From contig JAGRGY010000027.1 of assembly GCA_020445255.1 (NCBI GenBank), forward strand, positions 20,730-84,729: 64,000 nucleotides of DNA, given 5' to 3'. This stretch comes from Gammaproteobacteria bacterium (GTDB lineage Bacteria > Pseudomonadota > Gammaproteobacteria > Chromatiales > Chromatiaceae). Of the stretch, positions 8,615-16,695 are shown piece after piece; the stretch's first letter is position 1, and each line of letters starts with the position of its first letter. The notes under the pieces are model-generated. The model worked only from the letters and a program-made list of their open reading frames with translations. It ran no database searches and was not told the origin of the DNA. The position numbers and the translations under genes are program-made.

Positions 8615-9331
8615 TCACCACCAATCGCGCTGCGGGTCTGGTAGCTGGACCTCGCCCTGCAACAGCCCATGCAGGAATGTCGCGGGATCGTCGAGTGCCG
8701 AGAAATGGCGATAGGCCTTGACGCCGAACGCCTGTGGGTCGAGCGCGTAGTACAGGCCCGAGATCTCGTCTGTGTCGGCGAACGCGCCGATCTCGTAGCG
8801 TCCGAGGACGGCCGCGCGCAGCCCCTCCGCCATCGTCGCCAGCTGCACGACGTACGCGATGTATTCGTGCGCCAGCCACGCCGGGGGCTGTTCGCCGGCA
8901 TGCTGCGAAACAATCGCGTGTGCCGTCTCGTGGGCGACGTAGCTGGTGTAGAGATCCTGATCCATCGGAAGGCCAAACGGCGGAACCGACGCCGAAAGGC
9001 GACGGGCCTCGGCGAAGGTCAACAGCTCGATGCGGTTTTCGGCGGGATCGAACAGGCCGATGTGGCCGGCGTGATTCTCGATCGGCTGGTCGTACAGCCG
9101 CAGGCGGATCCGGTGTTCCAGCCCAATGCCATGGCGGCGCAGGAAGGCGGCGGCGCGTCGGGCCCCGCTGCAGACGAGGTCGTGATCGAGTTCGCCCGCC
9201 GCCGAGCTGTCGACGAGTATGGCCGCGCAGGGGGTGGCCCCGGTGACCGGCGGCGGTGCGCCGGCAGCCTCTGCGGCCACTGCCGTGGACACGAGCGTCG
9301 ACAGGACGAGCACCGGGATCAGCGGTCGCAT
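8615..9331 (-). CDS. Secreted HEXXH-motif protein, putative zinc metallopeptidase
   Basis: 238 residues. ATG 9331 gives a clear signal peptide (MRPLIPVLVLSTLVSTAVAA). The mature part contains HETAH at residues 134-138 and, 18 residues after the second His, Glu156 in AHEYIAY, which is the gluzincin spacing for a zinc site. Two Cys in the N-terminal half (35, 54) could form a disulfide. I do not recognise a named peptidase family, so catalysis is inferred from the motif only. Downstream on the same strand is the CBS protein. Confidence 0.65.
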   Translation of the reverse strand: MRPLIPVLVLSTLVSTAVAAEAAGAPPPVTGATPCAAILVDSSAAGELDHDLVCSGARRAAAFLRRHGIGLEHRIRLRLYDQPIENHAGHIGLFDPAENRIELLTFAEARRLSASVPPFGLPMDQDLYTSYVAHETAHAIVSQHAGEQPPAWLAHEYIAYVVQLATMAEGLRAAVLGRYEIGAFADTDEISGLYYALDPQAFGVKAYRHFSALDDPATFLHGLLQGEVQLPDPQRDWW

Positions 9332-9866
9332 GGTATCCGCGCGGCCTCCCGATCCATGCCCGGGCCCGGCGACCGGAGGCGACGGCGGAGCGCGGTGGGT
9401 CGATGCTGCGCACGGCGCGTCGACTGCGCGGAGGCGCCGCTGTCGGATGTGATCGGACGCCCGCTCACCGCTGCGCCACCGGCCCGGGAACGAGATTCTG
9501 GACAAACGTCATAATCGACTTGAATCCGGCGCCATTTGGTGCAATAAATGAATGAAATTCCGAAAAAACCTTCAAGGTGTCGCAGAATTTGCCGAAAATC
9601 TGGACACGCACAAGAACACAGCAATAAGAACGCTGCCCGATCCGTCTTGACGGATGGATGCAGCGCTGCAGGATGCGCCCCCGGTGGCCGGTCCACAAGA
9701 CCCAAGCCGGCTACGACGGAAGGCCGCTCGGCCCACCGGTCCGTCGTTCCCCCACCCGTTTTCGGGTCCCACGGATGGAGATTGCAACCAGGCCACCGCG
9801 CCGGGCATGGGCCCGTTCGTCCGTGGTCATGAGCAACCCATTTATAAAGGCAATCGAGGAGGTCTC
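9332..9866. other. Long leader region upstream of the diguanylate cyclase gene
   Basis: No convincing gene. The first part (about 9500-9640) is clearly more AT-rich than the surroundings and is a likely promoter zone, for example TTGAAT and AATAAA separated by 17 bases near 9520-9548 (weak). The following part has several short hairpins: ATCCGT / ACGGAT with a CTTG loop (9640-9655) and ACCCG / CGGGT with a TTTT loop (9754-9767). The region ends in a strong ribosome binding site, GAGGAGG, just before GTG 9867. Confidence 0.45.
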
Positions 9867-10901
9867 GTGCCGACAACGCCGGGTAAAGAACAATACGACC
9901 GTACCGTCGATATCGTCCGCCACGCCATTCCACGCATGTCGGAGCTGAAGATTCCAATCACGCCCGCCAACTACGCGGTGTGGTTCGAATATCTGAGCGA
10001 CGACAACCAGGATCTGCGGAGGGAGATGGATGCCCTGCTCAGCCGCGGTACGCCGCTGACCGACGTCGAGATGCGCGAGCTCTACGAGCGCTATCTCGAG
10101 GAGCGCAACGAGAAGCTGCGGGTCGCCAAGACCGCGCTGACCCAGGTGGTGTCGGCGCTGATGCAGCAGATCAGCCAGGCCGATGGCCACTACTCGGACT
10201 TCACCAACGAACTCCAGGGGGTTGCCGCCGGACTCGCCGACGAAATCTCCACCGACAACCTGAACGCGCTGATCGACCGCGCCGTGCGCGCGACCCAGAG
10301 TGCGCTGGAACACGGCGCCGAGATGAAGCAGCGTTTCTCTCAGCTTGCCGTCGAGATGCAGCAGGTGCGGGGCCAGTTGGCGCGTTCCCAGGAAGAGGCG
10401 CGCATGGACGCGTTGACCCGGGTGTTCAACCGCCTGGCGTTCCAGGAGGAACTGACGCGGCTGACGCAGTTCGCGTCTGAGGATGCGCACGCGCCCTGTC
10501 TGCTGTTGCTCGACATCGATTTCTTCAAGAAGGTGAACGACACCCATGGCCACGTCGCCGGTGACCACGTGCTCGCCTCGGTCGCGCAGCAGATCAAGAG
10601 CGCCGTGCGCGGCGGCGACGTCGTCGCCCGTTACGGCGGCGAGGAGTTCGCGATCCTGCTGCGCAACACGCCGCGCTCCGGCTGCCTGGCCGTGGCCGAG
10701 AACGTGCGCCTGCACGTCGGCCGCTCGCCGATCGCGGCGCCCGAGGAGCTCGGCATCGACCATCCGATCGAGGTCACGATCTCGATCGGCGGCGCGCTGT
10801 TTCGTGACGCCGAGAATCCGGAATCGCTGGTCGAACGTGCCGACCGCGCGCTGTACCGGTCGAAACAGGCCGGACGCAACCGCGTGACCTGGGAGAGCTG
10901 A
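9867..10901 (+). CDS. GGDEF diguanylate cyclase
   Basis: 344 residues. The N-terminal 175 residues are helical with a long coiled-coil (GAEMKQRFSQLAVEMQQ). The C-terminal GGDEF domain has the intact active site GGEEF (257-261), DIDFFKKVNDTHGH, and a product-inhibition I-site RGGD (248-251) at the right distance. It should make c-di-GMP from two GTP and be feedback inhibited. No membrane segment. Start taken as GTG 9867 because GAGGAGG precedes it; the frame is open upstream but that part has no protein-like character. The N-terminal half resembles the helical sensory part of soluble polar-localised cyclases (inference). Confidence 0.9.
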   Translation: MPTTPGKEQYDRTVDIVRHAIPRMSELKIPITPANYAVWFEYLSDDNQDLRREMDALLSRGTPLTDVEMRELYERYLEERNEKLRVAKTALTQVVSALMQQISQADGHYSDFTNELQGVAAGLADEISTDNLNALIDRAVRATQSALEHGAEMKQRFSQLAVEMQQVRGQLARSQEEARMDALTRVFNRLAFQEELTRLTQFASEDAHAPCLLLLDIDFFKKVNDTHGHVAGDHVLASVAQQIKSAVRGGDVVARYGGEEFAILLRNTPRSGCLAVAENVRLHVGRSPIAAPEELGIDHPIEVTISIGGALFRDAENPESLVERADRALYRSKQAGRNRVTWES

Positions 10902-10916
10902 TCCGGTTCGATGTAC

Positions 10917-10955
10917 CGGGTGGTCTGCGCGAACAGCGCGTGACCGCGACACCCG
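10917..10955. terminator. Nested hairpin between convergent genes
   Basis: Nested inverted repeats: CGGGTG (10917-10922) with CACCCG (10950-10955), GGTC with GACC, and GCGC with GCGC around GAACA. The two convergent reading frames end at 10901 and 10964, so this may act as a two-way terminator. There is no U-tract, so function is uncertain. Confidence 0.4.
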
Positions 10956-10963
10956 TTCGCGGC

Positions 10964-11566
10964 TCAGGCAACGTCTTCGTCGCCGAAGCTCTCGGTGGCA
11001 TAGCGCTGGACCTGCAGATGCTCCGACCAGTGATTGGCCGCCAGCCCGGCCTTGTGCTTGAGATGCACGAGAAAATCACGTGGGTCGGGCAGGCTCTCCC
11101 ACACCGAGGGCAGGAATGTGCCGCGGTTGGCGCCGTCCTGCAGGATCAGGCCGTCCACGCCGGGGCGGATCTGCGCAACCAGATCCGCCTCGTCGGTGAA
11201 ATGCATCGGCTCGGGTTTGGTCAGCAACGACAGGTGCACTTCGACCCGTGGCCACTCGGTACTGCTCAGCGGTGCGAAGCGTGGATCGCGGAACGCCGCC
11301 GCGAAGGCGTTCTCGGCGACATCGACCACCAGCGGCTGCACCGCTTCGAGGTGACCGATGCAGCCACGCAGGCGGCGATCGATCTGCAGCGTGACGAAGC
11401 TTGCGCGCAATTCCTTCAACGCGGCGGGGAACTCCGACGGCGTGACCGCGAGCGGCCGACCGTGGGCGAGGCCGTGCTCAATCGAGCCGCGCGCGACCTC
11501 GACCAGACGCGCGCGTAGCGCCTTCGGCAGCCCGGCGTGCGGATCAGTAGAAGGCATAGGCGCCAT
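10964..11566 (-). CDS. amrA: AmmeMemoRadiSam system protein A (AMMECR1 family)
   Basis: 200 residues with the AMMECR1 signature: FVTLQIDRRLRGCIGHLEA, AAAFRDPRFAPLSSTEW, VEVHLSLLTKPEP and the C-terminal VWESLPDPRDFLVHLKHKAGL. The invariant LRGCIG segment is intact. The family is conserved from archaea to humans, but its reaction is not known. It is the distal gene of a minus-strand pair, starting inside the end of the MEMO1-like gene (23-base overlap), with the radical SAM partner divergent on the plus strand. Confidence 0.92.
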   Translation of the reverse strand: MAPMPSTDPHAGLPKALRARLVEVARGSIEHGLAHGRPLAVTPSEFPAALKELRASFVTLQIDRRLRGCIGHLEAVQPLVVDVAENAFAAAFRDPRFAPLSSTEWPRVEVHLSLLTKPEPMHFTDEADLVAQIRPGVDGLILQDGANRGTFLPSVWESLPDPRDFLVHLKHKAGLAANHWSEHLQVQRYATESFGDEDVA

Positions 11567-12329
11567 AGCCCACGACGCGCGTGCGGTCGCCGGCGGTGTC
11601 GCCGGAGTTGCGCAGGTCGAGCGTCGCGACCCGCCAGTCGTGATCCTGCGCGGTCTTCAACAGTCCACGCAGCGGAAAGGCGCCGCACGCATCATACGGA
11701 CCGATCTGGTCACCGCGCAGGGCCTCGATCTTGGCACTGGTCGCACGGTCGCGCGTCTGACAGTCGGCATACGCATGGTAGTGGCTCAGGTCGGAACTGA
11801 CGACGATCAGTGTGTCGTCGTCACGCAGCGCCTCGATCACGCGCGCGACATCGTCGGCATCGGCGTCGCCGACGACCACCGGCACCAGCGTGAATTCGTC
11901 GAGCACGCTCTGCAGGAACGGCAGCTGCACCTCGAGCGCGTGTTCCTGGGCGAACGCCGCGTCGTAGATGCCGACACCGGGCAGGTCGAGCAAGCGGTCA
12001 CGCGCCGCCGTGTCGACCGGGATGTCGCCGAGCGGCGTCGCGAAGGCATCGTCGCCGCTCAGTGCGATGCCGCGGAAGGCCACGCGATGCGACGGTGCCA
12101 GCACCACGACGCGACGGATGCTGTCGACCCAGGGAATCAGCGTCGCATAGGCGCTCGCGGCGATCGACCCCGAATAGCGGTAGCCGGCGTGCGGCGCGAC
12201 CAGTGCGTGCGGGCGTTGCCCGGCCGGGGGGTGCGCCGCGCCGAGAAACCCTTCCACCTCGTCTCGCAGCGCGGTGCGCTGGTCGGGGTAGAAGAGTCCG
12301 GCCACGACCGGTGGTTTGACGTGCGTCAT
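11544..12329 (-). CDS. amrB: AmmeMemoRadiSam system protein B (MEMO1 family)
   Basis: 261 residues, MEMO1 family, related in fold to class III extradiol dioxygenases. The metal-ligand positions known for human MEMO1 are preserved: His47 in APHAGYRYSG, His81 in LAPSHRVAFRG, and Cys215 in YDACGAFPLRG. His130 (EHALEVQLPFLQ) and the SSDLSHYH motif are also present. Its bacterial role is unknown. It is translationally coupled to amrA by a 23-base overlap and divergent from amrS with 52 bases between the starts. AGAGG lies upstream of the ATG. Confidence 0.93.
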   Translation of the reverse strand: MTHVKPPVVAGLFYPDQRTALRDEVEGFLGAAHPPAGQRPHALVAPHAGYRYSGSIAASAYATLIPWVDSIRRVVVLAPSHRVAFRGIALSGDDAFATPLGDIPVDTAARDRLLDLPGVGIYDAAFAQEHALEVQLPFLQSVLDEFTLVPVVVGDADADDVARVIEALRDDDTLIVVSSDLSHYHAYADCQTRDRATSAKIEALRGDQIGPYDACGAFPLRGLLKTAQDHDWRVATLDLRNSGDTAGDRTRVVGYGAYAFY

Positions 12330-12381
12330 GGCCCGTACCTCTGTGGCGTTCTATTAGTTAGATGGGTCAACCGGACCGGAA

Positions 12382-13494
12382 ATGCAAGCCAGAGGCCTGA
12401 CGGTGATCAACCCTTCGACACCGGACAATGTCCCGGGCCGCTATTGGCACCGCATGGACGACGGACGCATTCAATGCGACCTGTGTCCGCGGTACTGCCA
12501 CCTGAAAGAAGGCCAGCGGGGCCTATGCTTCGTACGCCAGCGCGCGGGCGACGGTATCGTGCTGACGACCTATGGCCGCTCCAGCGGCTTCTGCGTCGAC
12601 CCGATCGAGAAGAAACCGCTCAATCACTTTCTGCCCGGGACGCCGGTGTTCTCGTTCGGAACGGCCGGCTGCAACCTGGCGTGCAAGTTCTGCCAGAACT
12701 GGGATATCAGCAAATCGCGCGAGATCGACACGCTGGCCGCCAGCGCCACGCCGGCGCATATCGCCGAGATGGCGGCCCGCCTCGGCTGCCGCAGCGTCGC
12801 GTACACCTACAACGATCCGGTCATCTTCCTCGAGTACGCGATCGACACCGCGATCGCGTGCCGTGAACAGGGCCTGAAATCGGTCGCGGTCACCGCCGGC
12901 TATGTCTGCGATGCGCCACGTCGCGAATTCTTCTCCCACATGGACGCCGCCAACGTCGATCTGAAGGCCTACACCGAGGACTTCTACCACAAGCTGACCG
13001 GCGGTCACCTGCAGCCGGTGCTCGACACACTCGAGTACATCCACAACGAGACCGACTGCTGGCTCGAGGTGACCACGCTGCTGATCCCGGGGCACAACGA
13101 CAGCGATGTCGAACTCGAAAGTCTGGCGTCCTGGTTCCGCGACCACCTCGGCCGTGACGTGCCGCTGCACTTCTCGGCATTCCATCCCGACTACAAGATG
13201 ACCGACGTACCGCCAACCCCGGCCGCGACGCTGCAGCGCGCGCGCCGGATTGCGATGCAGGCCGGTCTGAACTACGTGTACGTCGGCAACGTGCACGACC
13301 GTGACGGTGACAGCACCTGGTGCCCGGCGTGTCACGCACGGGTGATTGAACGCGACTGGTACGAACTGGGTGACTGGCAGCTGAAGAACGGCCACTGTGC
13401 GCATTGCGGGCACCCGATCGCCGGCGTGTTCGAGGAGCGGCCTGGCAGCTGGGGTCGTCGGCGGATGCCGGTCGCCATGCACGAAGCCGGCTAG
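12382..13494 (+). CDS. amrS: AmmeMemoRadiSam system radical SAM enzyme
   Basis: 370 residues. The N-terminal part has a metal-binding pattern CDLCPRYCHLKEGQRGLC. The radical SAM cluster motif is CNLACKFC (AdoMet-binding [4Fe-4S]), in the context of AGCNLACKFCQNWDIS. The C-terminal tail adds a zinc-ribbon-like pair, CPAC and CAHC. The family resembles activating enzymes for glycyl radical enzymes (PflA-like), but no glycyl radical enzyme is nearby. With AMMECR1 and MEMO1 homologues next door this is the complete three-part system. The first residues before GRYWHRM are variable, so the start could be slightly downstream. Confidence 0.93.
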   Translation: MQARGLTVINPSTPDNVPGRYWHRMDDGRIQCDLCPRYCHLKEGQRGLCFVRQRAGDGIVLTTYGRSSGFCVDPIEKKPLNHFLPGTPVFSFGTAGCNLACKFCQNWDISKSREIDTLAASATPAHIAEMAARLGCRSVAYTYNDPVIFLEYAIDTAIACREQGLKSVAVTAGYVCDAPRREFFSHMDAANVDLKAYTEDFYHKLTGGHLQPVLDTLEYIHNETDCWLEVTTLLIPGHNDSDVELESLASWFRDHLGRDVPLHFSAFHPDYKMTDVPPTPAATLQRARRIAMQAGLNYVYVGNVHDRDGDSTWCPACHARVIERDWYELGDWQLKNGHCAHCGHPIAGVFEERPGSWGRRRMPVAMHEAG

Positions 13495-13878
13495 CCGCGC
13501 CGCGCGCATTCCTGTGCGCCGCCGGCGACAACCCGCCGGATGGCAGGGAGCGCAATGACGAGGGCCCCGGGATGACCGGGGCCCGATCTCCTGTCCGAGA
13601 GGAGAAATCAAGGGCGGTCGATGCGCCCTTCACCCTGTTAGACGGCCGCGCGGCGTCGTCCTTGAGCAATGCGAGAAACCGCTTCCGGTCGTCGTCCGCG
13701 GCGCGCGCCGCCCCCTAAGGGTGCGGCATCGGCGCCAGTGCCCGCCGGCGGTGCGCGATCGCGCGACGTCGCCCGCACAAGCCATTGAAATGACGCAGGT
13801 TCTGCAATGGAACGCGCTATGCATCCCCTTCGGCTGTCGCGGCATGAGCCGTGCTGCGCGGCAGAGGAGAGACTGGCG
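13495..13878. other. Intergenic stretch rich in inverted repeats
   Basis: No supported gene in the first 300 bases. It contains three back-to-back hairpins (13562-13630, listed separately), a GC-rich stretch, and the probable promoter region of the NIT-like gene. An in-frame ATG at 13807 could be an alternative start for that gene. Confidence 0.5.
13562..13630 (+). repeat. Three tandem hairpins downstream of amrS
   Basis: Hairpin 1: GGGCCCCGG / CCGGGGCCC, perfect 9 bp, loop GATGA (13562-13584). Hairpin 2: TCTCCT / AGGAGA (13587-13605). Hairpin 3: AAGGGCG / CGCCCTT, 7 bp, loop GTCGATG (13610-13630). None is followed by a U-tract, so this is not a simple intrinsic terminator. It may be an mRNA 3' end structure or a small structured RNA. 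Confidence 0.55.
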
Positions 13879-14688
13879 GTGAAGAGGTCCCCCGACTGGG
13901 TCGCCGATGAAGGCTGGCTGGCGCCGATCGGCGCGTCGCTGCAGGCATGTCGCCCGCGTCTGCGACGCAGCCGGCGGATCGTCGAGGTCGGTTTCGTGCT
14001 GCTGTCCCTGATGCAGGACATGCAACAGCACCGCGGGCTGAGCGGCGCCCTGCTCGACCGCCAGACCGCTTTCCGCGGTGAACTCGACGCCGTGACCGAG
14101 AAGCTGCAGCGCTCGCTGGTCGCGGTCCAGGACCAGTTCGGCGGCCGATACGCGGTGTTTGACAGTGAACCCTGGCAGGCCCTGATGTCACGATGGCAGG
14201 CCCTGTGCAACAACTGGCAGATGCTGGATTTCGCCACCAACCTCGCCGCGCACAGCGAGCTGGTGCTCGGCGTGGCGGAGATCCTGCGCACGATCGCCAC
14301 CCAACATGCCGAAGATCTCGGCGCCGGACGCACGCGCATCGCCTGCGAATGGCCGGCACTGGTCGAGCATCTCGGCATGCTGCGCGCGATCGGTCTGCAC
14401 CTGATCGCGCGTGCTGCCGACAGTGACGACGTGCAGGTCTGCGTGCCATTCAAACACCACCTGCACGAGCTGCGTTCAGCGCTGGCGAGCATCGCGGCGG
14501 ACGGGTACGCAGACCCGCGCCTGCTGGAACGCAGCGAAGACGTCGTGGAGCGTGTCGTCGCGCTGCGCAACGGTCTCGCGACGCCGAGACCGCAGGCCTA
14601 TCACCTCCTGATGACACGCAACATTGATGCCTGGTTTGGCGCGATACGCGCCGGTCTGCGCGACGACCGGGGGGCGGCGCTGGCCTGA
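13879..14688 (+). CDS. NIT-like nitrate/nitrite-sensing domain protein, no output domain
   Basis: 269 residues from GTG 13879 (an alternative ATG at 13807 adds 24). An all-helical protein. The segment LLSLMQDMQQHRGLSGALL resembles the first helix of NIT sensor domains, with their ERGLSAGFL-type motif. A second four-helix-like half follows. There is no membrane segment, signal peptide or attached kinase, cyclase or antiterminator domain. It could bind a small anion and signal through a separate partner (inference). GAGGAG lies ten bases before GTG 13879. It is convergent with the Pro/Gly-repeat gene. Confidence 0.5.
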   Translation: MKRSPDWVADEGWLAPIGASLQACRPRLRRSRRIVEVGFVLLSLMQDMQQHRGLSGALLDRQTAFRGELDAVTEKLQRSLVAVQDQFGGRYAVFDSEPWQALMSRWQALCNNWQMLDFATNLAAHSELVLGVAEILRTIATQHAEDLGAGRTRIACEWPALVEHLGMLRAIGLHLIARAADSDDVQVCVPFKHHLHELRSALASIAADGYADPRLLERSEDVVERVVALRNGLATPRPQAYHLLMTRNIDAWFGAIRAGLRDDRGAALA

Positions 14689-14722
14689 TTCCGCGGTGCC
14701 CGCAGCCTACGCCGGGTGCGCG

Positions 14723-15259
14723 CTACCAGTTCGCGCCCGGCCCGCCGCGCGGGTCCGGCGGGTTGGCCTCGCGATGCCACCTCCACCCACGCCCCGGACC
14801 CCCTGCGGGCCCCGGTGGGTTGTCCCAGCGCCGGCGGTCAGGTCCCCAACCGGGACCACCGCGCGGTCCCGGTGGATTCTCCCAGTCAGTACCCGGTCCG
14901 CCGCGCGGGCCCGGTGGATTGAAGTCGCGGTCGTGGCCCGGTCCACCGCGTGGCCCCGGCGGGTTCTGGCGCCGGGCCTCGTGCATCGCGCGGATCTCCT
15001 CGCGGTGTTCTTCGAATCGCTTCTTGAGGCGCTCGCGCTCACGCGCCTGCCATTCGTGGCGCTCCTCGGGCGTCATGCTGCGCAGTTGGTCGCGCGACAT
15101 GCCGGGTCCGCCGCGCATGCCCGGTGGGTTCTCCCGGTTCGCGCCCGGCCCGCCGACCGGTCCGGGCGGGTTGTCGTAGCGATCGGCTGCAACGGCCGCG
15201 GGTATGCCGGCACCGCCGAACAACACAACGGCCAGGCTGAAAGTGGCGATTGTTTTCAT
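14723..15259 (-). CDS. Secreted protein with seven NPPGPRGGPG-type repeats
   Basis: 178 residues. Signal peptide MKTIATFSLAVVLFGGAGIP followed by AAVAADR. The mature protein has two decapeptide repeats (NPPGPVGGPG, NPPGMRGGPG), then a charged helical middle (MTPEERHEWQARERERLKKR region, about residues 55-100), then five more repeats (three NPPGPRGGPG, one NPPGPAGGPG and one NPPDPRGGPG) spaced by aromatic and basic residues, ending GANW. Not a true collagen Gly-X-Y triplet. Function unknown; an extended periplasmic or surface protein is likely. ATG 15259 is preceded by GGGGGTGA. It is the third minus-strand gene after a TTNSS-motif protein and a radical SAM/SPASM enzyme. Confidence 0.75.
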   Translation of the reverse strand: MKTIATFSLAVVLFGGAGIPAAVAADRYDNPPGPVGGPGANRENPPGMRGGPGMSRDQLRSMTPEERHEWQARERERLKKRFEEHREEIRAMHEARRQNPPGPRGGPGHDRDFNPPGPRGGPGTDWENPPGPRGGPGWGPDRRRWDNPPGPAGGPGRGWRWHREANPPDPRGGPGANW

Positions 15260-15321
15260 TGTCACCCCCGTCGATAGAAAACCCGGAAAGGCGAGATCCG
15301 CATCCGGTGAAGGTAAAGCGT

Positions 15322-15379
15322 AGCAACCCGCGACCGGGCTGCCCGGTGAGCGGCCGGTCGGGCCTGACGCAGGGTTGCT
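15322..15379 (-). repeat. Large nested inverted repeat between SPASM gene and repeat protein
   Basis: AGCAACCC (15322-15329) pairs with GGGTTGCT (15372-15379). Inside it, CGACCGG (15331-15337) pairs with CCGGTCG (15354-15360), and ACCGGG / CCCGGT form a further short stem. All pairings are perfect. It fills most of the gap between the radical SAM stop and the next gene start. It could be an attenuator, an RNA processing site or the end of the upstream transcript; no U-tract is visible. Confidence 0.55.
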
Positions 15380-15405
15380 CCGGGGCGTGACCGCGGCGTG
15401 GCCCG

Positions 15406-16695
15406 TCAGGCTCGGGTCACGGGTATTCCGAGCCCGCTGCCGAGGTAGTCCCGGCTGCAGTTGACCAACTCCATGACCGGACAACCGCCGAGGCAATAGC
15501 CGTACTTCGCACAGCTCGAACAGCTGGCGTTGTTCGCCGCACGCTGTGCCATGTGGTCGCGGAATCTGCGTGTCGCCAGGCCCTGCCAGATCTCGCGCAG
15601 CGACTGCTCGTGCAGGTTGCCGACGGCGTGTTCGGGCGTGAAGGTGCAGGGCAGCACGTCGAGGTTCGGCAGCAGACCGATGCTCGATCGCAGCGCCGAG
15701 CAGCCTTCCAGGTAGCGCGCGGCATGCGCATCGAACGTCGACCCGGTGCCGGTGACGCCCGGGGTAAGGCAGCAGTCGAAGCCGACCCGGGTGACCTCGG
15801 ACAGGGTGAAGAACGTCTGCTGCAGGCGCTCGTGTACGCGCCCTGGTTCTATTGCCGCGAGCGGCGTGCCGAATGCGGCCCCGCGTCCGACCGGTTTGAA
15901 CGCCAAAAAGATCACGCCGTAAATGTCTTCCTGATGGCGGCAGAACTCGGTGATCGCATCGAGCTGGGCAAAGGTCTCGGTGTTCAGCGTCACCTGCAGC
16001 ACCGTCGGCACCCCGCGCGCGCGGAGCTTGGCCAGCACCTGCTGGAAGCGAGCGAAACCGGACTTGCGGTAGACATCGAACGCATCGCCGACGCCTTCCA
16101 GGCTGATGCCGACCGCACCGCAGTAGTCGGCGATCAGCGCCAGGTTGCGTTCGCCGAGATGCAGCCCGCTGGTGGTCAGGTTGGGCACCAGGCCGAGTTC
16201 GTGACAGCGTGTGAGCACGCGCTCGAGATCGGGATGCAGCAGCGGCTCGCCACCGCCGAGTGCGACCTGGTACGCGCCGACGTCGGCGATCTGCTCAAGC
16301 GCGAACAGGATGTCGGCGATCGGTGCGTGCTCGCCCTGCGACGTCGATGATGCATAGCAGTGCGGGCAGTCGAGGTGGCAGCGATCGGTGATCTGGAAGT
16401 CGACCAGCGATGGCGCGGACAGGACCGGCACGGGTGCCGCGTCATCCAGAGGGATGCCGTCGACGCGCCGGATCGGACGGCCGTCGAGCCGTGTGAGCTG
16501 CGCGCGCACCTCGTCGATGAAGTGTCCGGCCTCGGCGCCGAGGCCCTGGTGCGGATCACGCGCGAACGCGTCCATCAGTTCGAAGCCCTCGTGGTCGAGC
16601 TCGAGGAAGGTCGCGTCGGTCGGGTCGAACAGCATGCCGCCGAACGACTCGGGACGCAGCACCAGCGGCAGCTCGGCGAGCCTATTCATCGGCAT
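15406..16695 (-). CDS. Radical SAM/SPASM protein with PqqD-like N-terminal domain, putative peptide maturase
   Basis: 429 residues. Residues 1-85 look like a PqqD-type RiPP recognition element (LVLRPESFGGMLFDP, ATFLELDHEGFELMDAFAR). The radical SAM core has CHLDCPHC (Cys106, 110, 113), GGGEPLLHP and TTSGLHLG. The C-terminal SPASM domain has the full Cys array: Cys in EGCSAL, VLPC, CSSC, CLGGC and a last Cys in NCSRDY, so it can hold two auxiliary Fe-S clusters. Such enzymes modify ribosomal peptides. Its start overlaps the end of the TTNSS-motif gene by 14 bases (translational coupling), making that protein the prime substrate candidate (inference). Confidence 0.88.
   Translation of the reverse strand: MPMNRLAELPLVLRPESFGGMLFDPTDATFLELDHEGFELMDAFARDPHQGLGAEAGHFIDEVRAQLTRLDGRPIRRVDGIPLDDAAPVPVLSAPSLVDFQITDRCHLDCPHCYASSTSQGEHAPIADILFALEQIADVGAYQVALGGGEPLLHPDLERVLTRCHELGLVPNLTTSGLHLGERNLALIADYCGAVGISLEGVGDAFDVYRKSGFARFQQVLAKLRARGVPTVLQVTLNTETFAQLDAITEFCRHQEDIYGVIFLAFKPVGRGAAFGTPLAAIEPGRVHERLQQTFFTLSEVTRVGFDCCLTPGVTGTGSTFDAHAARYLEGCSALRSSIGLLPNLDVLPCTFTPEHAVGNLHEQSLREIWQGLATRRFRDHMAQRAANNASCSSCAKYGYCLGGCPVMELVNCSRDYLGSGLGIPVTRA

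Noticed and set aside
9640..9866. c-di-GMP (GEMM) riboswitch in front of the cyclase gene
   Set aside because: The conserved core strings of GEMM-I are not present; only generic short hairpins.
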